This document shows positions 5,951-9,521 of a DNA stretch of 9,521 nucleotides, one piece after another. The stretch lies in contig JBBRXC010000060.1 of the NCBI GenBank assembly GCA_038248745.1, positions 1-9,521 of the forward strand. The letters run 5' to 3'. The notes beneath the pieces were generated by a model. It was not told the origin of the DNA. It saw only the letters and a program-made list of their open reading frames with translations, and searched no databases. How positions within the stretch are numbered: position 1 is the stretch's first letter; the number at the start of each line of letters is the position of its first letter. A program made the translations under genes and the position numbers. This DNA comes from JAENWH01 sp038248745 (GTDB lineage Bacteria; Bacillota; Clostridia; Peptostreptococcales; Anaerovoracaceae).

Positions 5951-7165
5951 ATGAAAAAAATTCTTGTACTGGGGCTTGGGGCTCAGGGTCTGGCAGCCGC
6001 CAGGAAATTAGATGAAGAACCGAATGTGTCTGAAGTAATCTGCGCCGGAAGAACTCGTGCAGTGGTTGACAGCGTAGTCAGCATGCTGAAAAAAGGGCGT
6101 GGCGTGATTGTCGATGCCAACGATAAGGATAGTATTGTAGCTGCGGCCAAAGGGGTAGATTTGATTCTCAATGCTCTGCCACTGGAACACACAAAAAATG
6201 TCCTGGACGCCGCGCTGGAAGTAGGTGTGCATTATCAGGACTACGCAGCAACTACCTCGTTAGATGAAGATTGGGTGGAAAGCATACGGATGCAGTACGA
6301 TGTCTATGGGCCTAAATTTGCAGCCATCGGCAAGCTGGCACTTGTGGGCACCGGTTCTGCACCGGGCTTGATTTGTGTGGCAACCCGGGATGCAGTTCGC
6401 TATGTGGACCGTTGCGAAACGATATATAACTATATTTGGGAAGGAGTAGAAGCCAAGCGGTTTCTGCCATTCTGGTGGTCTCCGGTGACGGCACTTCATG
6501 ATATGTCCCAGCAGGCCTATGCCTTTGTGGATGGGAAATTGATACGGACGCCAGCCTTTGGATTGCCAGTAAAACGGAAATTTGAAGAGTGGGAGGAGGA
6601 GATTACCTTCCGTGAACATTGCCATGATGAACCAATTCATTATAGCTTCAATGCCGAAAAGTATTTCAAGGGAGTAAAAAACGCCTACTTTAAATATGCC
6701 GGACCTGGTATGGATTTTGCTGCACCTCTATATCGCGCAGGGTTGCTTTCCCATGAAAAAGAATGGGTGGGGGGCCAAGAAGTCGCGCCATTCGATATGG
6801 TGCTGAAGCACATTCCACCTGCACCCAAATATAGGGAGGAAATTGCAGAAATTCTTGAAGAAGGATTGCTCACAGACTCTGGGTGCATGGTTATTCAGGT
6901 CTTTGGAGAAAAAGATGGGAAAAATGTCAAGGTGGAAACGCATGTGTCTGCCCCCGGCTTGGCTGAATCTTTTGAGAAAGAGGGGATTACTGCGGAAATG
7001 TATCTCACTGGCCAAGGAGGATTCCTGTTTTCAAAATTGTTCATCAATGATCAATTCGAACAGGTTGGACTTATTTCCTCAGATATGCTGTCCATGGAAC
7101 AGGTGGATACTTATTTCCAATATGCCAAAGACATTGGGATTACTTTAGAAACTAAGATCGTCTAG
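5951..7165 (+). CDS. Saccharopine dehydrogenase-family NAD(P)-dependent oxidoreductase
   Basis: This is a cytosolic oxidoreductase of 404 aa. The Rossmann nucleotide-binding domain begins at residue 4 with ILVLGLGAQG (GxGxxG at Gly8, Gly10, Gly13) and continues through DLILNALPLEHTKNVLDAALEVGVHYQDYA. The C-terminal catalytic/dimerisation domain follows from about residue 125 and includes GTGSAPGL (133-140), corresponding to the DPG-type loop of saccharopine reductases. The length fits the lysine dehydrogenase, saccharopine dehydrogenase and carboxynorspermidine synthase group. Substrate is not readable, and no lysine or polyamine gene is nearby. The start ATG 5951 has AAGAGG (5938-5943) 7 nt upstream. 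Its GC content is visibly higher than the preceding toxin-antitoxin genes (34 of 60 bases at 6301-6360 against 18 of 60 at 3361-3420), placing it outside the accessory cassette. Confidence 0.87.
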   Translation: MKKILVLGLGAQGLAAARKLDEEPNVSEVICAGRTRAVVDSVVSMLKKGRGVIVDANDKDSIVAAAKGVDLILNALPLEHTKNVLDAALEVGVHYQDYAATTSLDEDWVESIRMQYDVYGPKFAAIGKLALVGTGSAPGLICVATRDAVRYVDRCETIYNYIWEGVEAKRFLPFWWSPVTALHDMSQQAYAFVDGKLIRTPAFGLPVKRKFEEWEEEITFREHCHDEPIHYSFNAEKYFKGVKNAYFKYAGPGMDFAAPLYRAGLLSHEKEWVGGQEVAPFDMVLKHIPPAPKYREEIAEILEEGLLTDSGCMVIQVFGEKDGKNVKVETHVSAPGLAESFEKEGITAEMYLTGQGGFLFSKLFINDQFEQVGLISSDMLSMEQVDTYFQYAKDIGITLETKIV

Positions 7166-7326
7166 GGTCTGGTGTCGCCAGCTGAAGATGGAGGCTAATG
7201 AATATAAAAAAGAAAAATGTCGAAACATAGGCAAATAAAGGTTATATATTTCAGGTAAGGGAAGATAAAAAAATCATGAAGGCGATATAATAAGGTGTGG
7301 AAGGGTAGTAACCCACCCTAAAGGGT

Positions 7327-7370
7327 CGGTATTTGTCTAAGTACATTTCGGTATTTGTCTAAGTACATTT
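7327..7370. repeat. Perfect 22-bp tandem duplication upstream of the secreted protein gene
   Basis: The 22-bp unit beginning CGGTATTTGTC and ending AAGTACATTT occurs twice head to tail without mismatch, at 7327-7348 and 7349-7370. The second copy ends 4 nt before the AAGGAGG ribosome binding site (7375-7381). Twenty-two base pairs is about two helical turns, so both copies face the same side of the DNA, as expected for a tandem regulator site. It could instead be a replication-slippage product or the remains of an element end. Just upstream, GGGT/ACCC arms (7303-7306 with 7311-7314, 7315-7319 with 7322-7326) form two small alternative hairpins. No convincing promoter was found in 7166-7388. 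Confidence 0.7.
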
Positions 7371-7388
7371 ATGTAAGGAGGAATGAAC

Positions 7389-8708
7389 ATGAACAAGCGA
7401 TTTACAAGGATATTGCTCAGTTTGGTTTTAATGACTAGTATGATTTCGTTCCAGGGGTCGGCGGTGGTAGCAGCAGAAAATAATATGGCAATGGAGAATT
7501 TTGAAAACATTGATTATGCCAAGGCTGGCTATATTCGCGTTATTCTAGAGGGAAACCAGTTAGTTTTCGATGTGAATCCCCAAATCATCCAAGGAAGAAC
7601 CATGGTACCAATGAGAACCATGTTTGAAAATTTTGGGCTTACGGTAAGTTGGGATGAAACCACGAAAACCGCTCAGGGAACAAGTTCTGAAAGCGCAATT
7701 TCTTTCACCATTGGCAGTGATAAAGCAATGATCAATGGTCAGGAAATGATGATAGACGTTCCGGCAAGCATTATACAAGGAAGAACCATGATTCCATTGC
7801 GATTTCTTTCCGAAAACATGGGATATAATGTGGTATGGGTACAAGGATCCTATTTGGTCTTGCTTAGTAAGTCGGATATTGTTGAATGGAGATATGACGG
7901 ATTTGAAGAAGTGATCCCATACAAGGAATTTGAAGCAAAATATATAAATGGCGTCAAAACAAATGAAAGACGATATAATGGACTCAATCATGAAGTCGCC
8001 ATTGTCAACCTTTACAGTGCTGATGGTCGAGTGATCCCGAATGTGCCAGATTTTCAAATTGCCCATTATGGAACAGGATGGTTTAAAGCATCCCCTTTCT
8101 TTGGTAAAACTTACTGGGTTGACGTCGATACAGTCACAAGTACTTACGGAAACAGTCATTTCTTCAATATGGATGATTTTACCCCAATGAAGGCAGGTCT
8201 GCTGAGAGAAAGCGCCAATGCTGCCAACTATGTCAAGGTTAGAATTGAAGAACACGGATTTGATCTAGGGGTATGGAATAAAATTGGCTTCAAGCAGGGA
8301 TCTTCTTTAAGTACAGTGGCTGATGAACAGCTACTGGATGGACAAATCATCAGTAGTTCAGATACAATCTTTAAAGTGATGATTAATGACAAATTCAGCG
8401 GATACATGATGATGAATGCATTTCTTGATTCGCTGATGAAGCCTGATCCGAATGTGATCTACAATGTTCTGGTGAAGGACCCAAAAATAATGTTTGACTG
8501 GGACGAGAGCAGTTGGATACAACTAAAAGGGGAAGCCCCCTGGTCAGGGATGACAGAAGATATGTTCTTGGTGCAGAGACAAAGTAAACCTGATAAGATG
8601 GCGCACCTGGAGACAAAGTTTTCTAAACTTGACTTATGGGTGTATGAATCAGAATATACGGATTCCGTCTATTACTTTGACAATGAGAAGTTAACAGGTA
8701 TGTGGTAG
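7389..8708 (+). CDS. Secreted protein with copper amine oxidase N-terminal domain
   Basis: This is a 439-aa predicted exported protein of unknown function. The N-terminus MNKRFTRILLSLVLMTSMIS is a signal peptide, with likely cleavage after about Ala29 (VVAA-E). Residues about 48-160 match the copper amine oxidase N-terminal domain (Cu_amine_oxidN1 type), common in Clostridia cell-surface proteins. The domain contains an internal repeat, IIQGRTMVPMR (66-76) and IIQGRTMIPLR (128-138), each followed by a segment ending in a W-containing strand. The corresponding DNA shares 15 identical bases (7590-7604 and 7776-7790). The remaining 275 residues are rich in aromatic and acidic residues and I do not recognise them; the amine oxidase catalytic domain is not present. 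The start ATG 7389 has AAGGAGG 7 nt upstream, while ATG 7383 would leave only 1 nt. The 22-bp tandem repeat lies directly upstream. A terminator follows. Confidence 0.85.
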   Translation: MNKRFTRILLSLVLMTSMISFQGSAVVAAENNMAMENFENIDYAKAGYIRVILEGNQLVFDVNPQIIQGRTMVPMRTMFENFGLTVSWDETTKTAQGTSSESAISFTIGSDKAMINGQEMMIDVPASIIQGRTMIPLRFLSENMGYNVVWVQGSYLVLLSKSDIVEWRYDGFEEVIPYKEFEAKYINGVKTNERRYNGLNHEVAIVNLYSADGRVIPNVPDFQIAHYGTGWFKASPFFGKTYWVDVDTVTSTYGNSHFFNMDDFTPMKAGLLRESANAANYVKVRIEEHGFDLGVWNKIGFKQGSSLSTVADEQLLDGQIISSSDTIFKVMINDKFSGYMMMNAFLDSLMKPDPNVIYNVLVKDPKIMFDWDESSWIQLKGEAPWSGMTEDMFLVQRQSKPDKMAHLETKFSKLDLWVYESEYTDSVYYFDNEKLTGMW

Positions 8709-8756
8709 TGTAGAAAAAAGGCCAAACAGACTTTATGAGGACTAATAATTAGAGAT

Positions 8757-8802
8757 AACCTGAAGGATAGTTGATTCATTTTAAATATCCTTTAGGTTTT
8801 TT
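8757..8802 (+). terminator. Rho-independent terminator after the secreted protein gene
   Basis: AACCTGAAGGATA (8757-8769) pairs with TATCCTTTAGGTT (8786-8798) along 13 bp with a single G-U wobble, around a 16-nt loop. Six T residues (8797-8802) follow. It starts 48 nt after the stop at 8708 and separates this gene from nhaC. Confidence 0.88.
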
Positions 8803-8812
8803 GGCGCTTAAA

Positions 8813-8841
8813 AAGTGTTTAAAAACGTTTTAAAAGCACTT
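8813..8841. repeat. AT-rich imperfect inverted repeat upstream of nhaC
   Basis: AAGTGTTTAAAA (8813-8824) and TTTTAAAAGCACTT (8828-8841) form an imperfect stem with two unpaired bases, centred on AAAACGTTTT (8822-8831). It lies between the terminator at 8757-8802 and the nhaC ribosome binding site. It may be an operator or a leader hairpin; nothing shows which. Confidence 0.35.
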
Positions 8842-8979
8842 ATTGTTTATTTATGTTTTTTTGCGATAAAGGAATTAAACACGGGAGATAAAATGGTAAG
8901 TGGTAAAATGAAACCAAGGAGCAGTTTACTGTAAAAAGTAAGGGATGTTCTCGTAGTGAAATTAAAGGAGGATCTTAAA

Positions 8980-9521
8980 ATGGAAGAAAAAAGGAAAGAG
9001 TACGTGAAACCATCTTTCGGCATAGCGCTATTGATCGTTACATTTTTATTCGCTTTATTAATTATCCAAGTTGTACAGCTGGGTGGGCCAGATATTCATA
9101 TGACCCTTCTGTTTTCAATGAGTTTTGCCACATTGGTTTTAATGGTAAAAGGAATGAAATGGAAAAGAATTGAAGAAGGCATTATTCATGGTTGCAAAAT
9201 TGCGACAATACCTATGTTAATTTTAATGTTTATAGGGGTTCTAATTCCTACATGGATCGCATCTGGAACTATTCCGGTATTGATTTATTATGGATTACAA
9301 GTAATCTCCCCATCACTATTCTTATTTACCGCCGCTTTAATATGTGGTGTGGCTGCGATGGCTACCGGAAGCAGTTGGACAACAGGTGCAACTTTTGGTG
9401 TGGCATTTATGGGAATCAGCATCGGTCTTGGCATACCACCAGCAATGGCAGCAGGCGCTATTATTTCTGGAGCAATTATTGGAGATAAACTTTCTCCTCT
9501 GTCTGACTCTACAAATTTGGC
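8980..9521 (+). CDS. nhaC: NhaC-family Na+/H+ antiporter, N-terminal part (3' end outside window)
   Basis: This is a predicted cytoplasmic-membrane antiporter exchanging Na+ for H+ in pH and sodium homeostasis. The window holds 180 codons and two further bases, open to the edge; full NhaC proteins are about 450-480 aa. The start ATG 8980 has AAAGGAGG (8964-8971) 8 nt upstream. A charged N-terminus is followed by hydrophobic segments at about residues 14-34, 41-57, 74-94, 98-109, 112-128 and 136-165. The family segments CGVAAMATGSSWTTGATFG (122-140) and IIGDKLSPLSDSTNL (166-180) are clear. The gene is transcribed after a strong terminator, so it needs its own promoter, which I could not place confidently in 8803-8963. 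NhaC-like malate:lactate antiporters (MleN) share these motifs, so ion specificity is not settled. Confidence 0.9.
   Translation, partial: MEEKRKEYVKPSFGIALLIVTFLFALLIIQVVQLGGPDIHMTLLFSMSFATLVLMVKGMKWKRIEEGIIHGCKIATIPMLILMFIGVLIPTWIASGTIPVLIYYGLQVISPSLFLFTAALICGVAAMATGSSWTTGATFGVAFMGISIGLGIPPAMAAGAIISGAIIGDKLSPLSDSTNL

Noticed and set aside
7169..7181. CTGG-TGTCG-CCAG hairpin after the saccharopine-dehydrogenase homologue as terminator
   Set aside because: The stem is only four pairs and no T-run follows.
7198..7230. Ten-codon frame beginning ATGAATATAAAA
   Set aside because: GGAGG is only 3 nt from the ATG, the peptide is tiny and there is no supporting context.
7327..7370. CRISPR-like repeat
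   Set aside because: There are only two units, directly adjacent with no spacer between them, and no cas genes are present.
7560..8255. Long open frame on the minus strand (231 codons) opposite the secreted protein gene
   Set aside because: It lies wholly antisense to a convincing gene with a signal peptide and known domain, has no recognisable product, and is a shadow of codon bias.
9192..9488. Open frame of 98 codons overlapping the end of the window
   Set aside because: It is a different frame within nhaC. The nhaC frame from 8980 has clear membrane segments and family motifs.

Overview
The window looks like chromosomal DNA of an anaerobic, low-to-moderate GC Firmicute, most likely a member of the Clostridia. 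The basis is strong GGAGG-type ribosome binding sites, sigma-A-like promoters, a guaB-guaA pair, a copper-amine-oxidase-N-domain secreted protein, an NhaC antiporter, and AT-rich accessory DNA. The species cannot be named from the sequence.

Layout. (1) Positions 1-2016 hold the end of IMP dehydrogenase (guaB) and a complete GMP synthase (guaA). Together they convert IMP to XMP to GMP. A rho-independent terminator at about 2144-2192 closes this unit. (2) Positions 2214-5832 are an AT-rich accessory cassette of toxin-antitoxin type. It has a complete AbiE system (AbiEi antitoxin/repressor and AbiEii nucleotidyltransferase toxin), then a second, orphan AbiEi. After the orphan lies what appears to be the decayed start of its lost AbiEii partner. 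A three-gene Fic operon follows: a VbhA-like antitoxin, a Fic AMP-transferase, and a translationally coupled small protein of unknown role. (3) Positions 5951-9521 return to higher-GC genes: a saccharopine-dehydrogenase-family oxidoreductase, a secreted protein with a copper amine oxidase N-terminal domain, a terminator, and the N-terminal 180 codons of an NhaC-type Na+/H+ antiporter cut by the window edge.

How the parts work together. Each abiEi gene is preceded by a promoter wrapped in a 14-bp inverted repeat. The geometry is the same in both cases (arms overlapping the -35 and the predicted start, 19-20 bp between arms), but the half-site sequence differs. This fits autoregulation by each AbiEi with diverged operator specificity. 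The Fic operon has its own promoter and lies between two copies of a roughly 54-bp palindromic repeat. The left copy lies about 20 bp beyond the point where the AbiEii remnant stops being recognisable. The simplest reading is that a second abiE locus lost its toxin and a Fic module now occupies the site, leaving an antitoxin-type regulator beside an unrelated toxin system.

The least explained items are the orphan AbiEi and its remnant partner, the paired palindromes around the Fic operon, the third gene of the Fic operon, and a perfect 22-bp tandem duplication directly upstream of the secreted protein gene.
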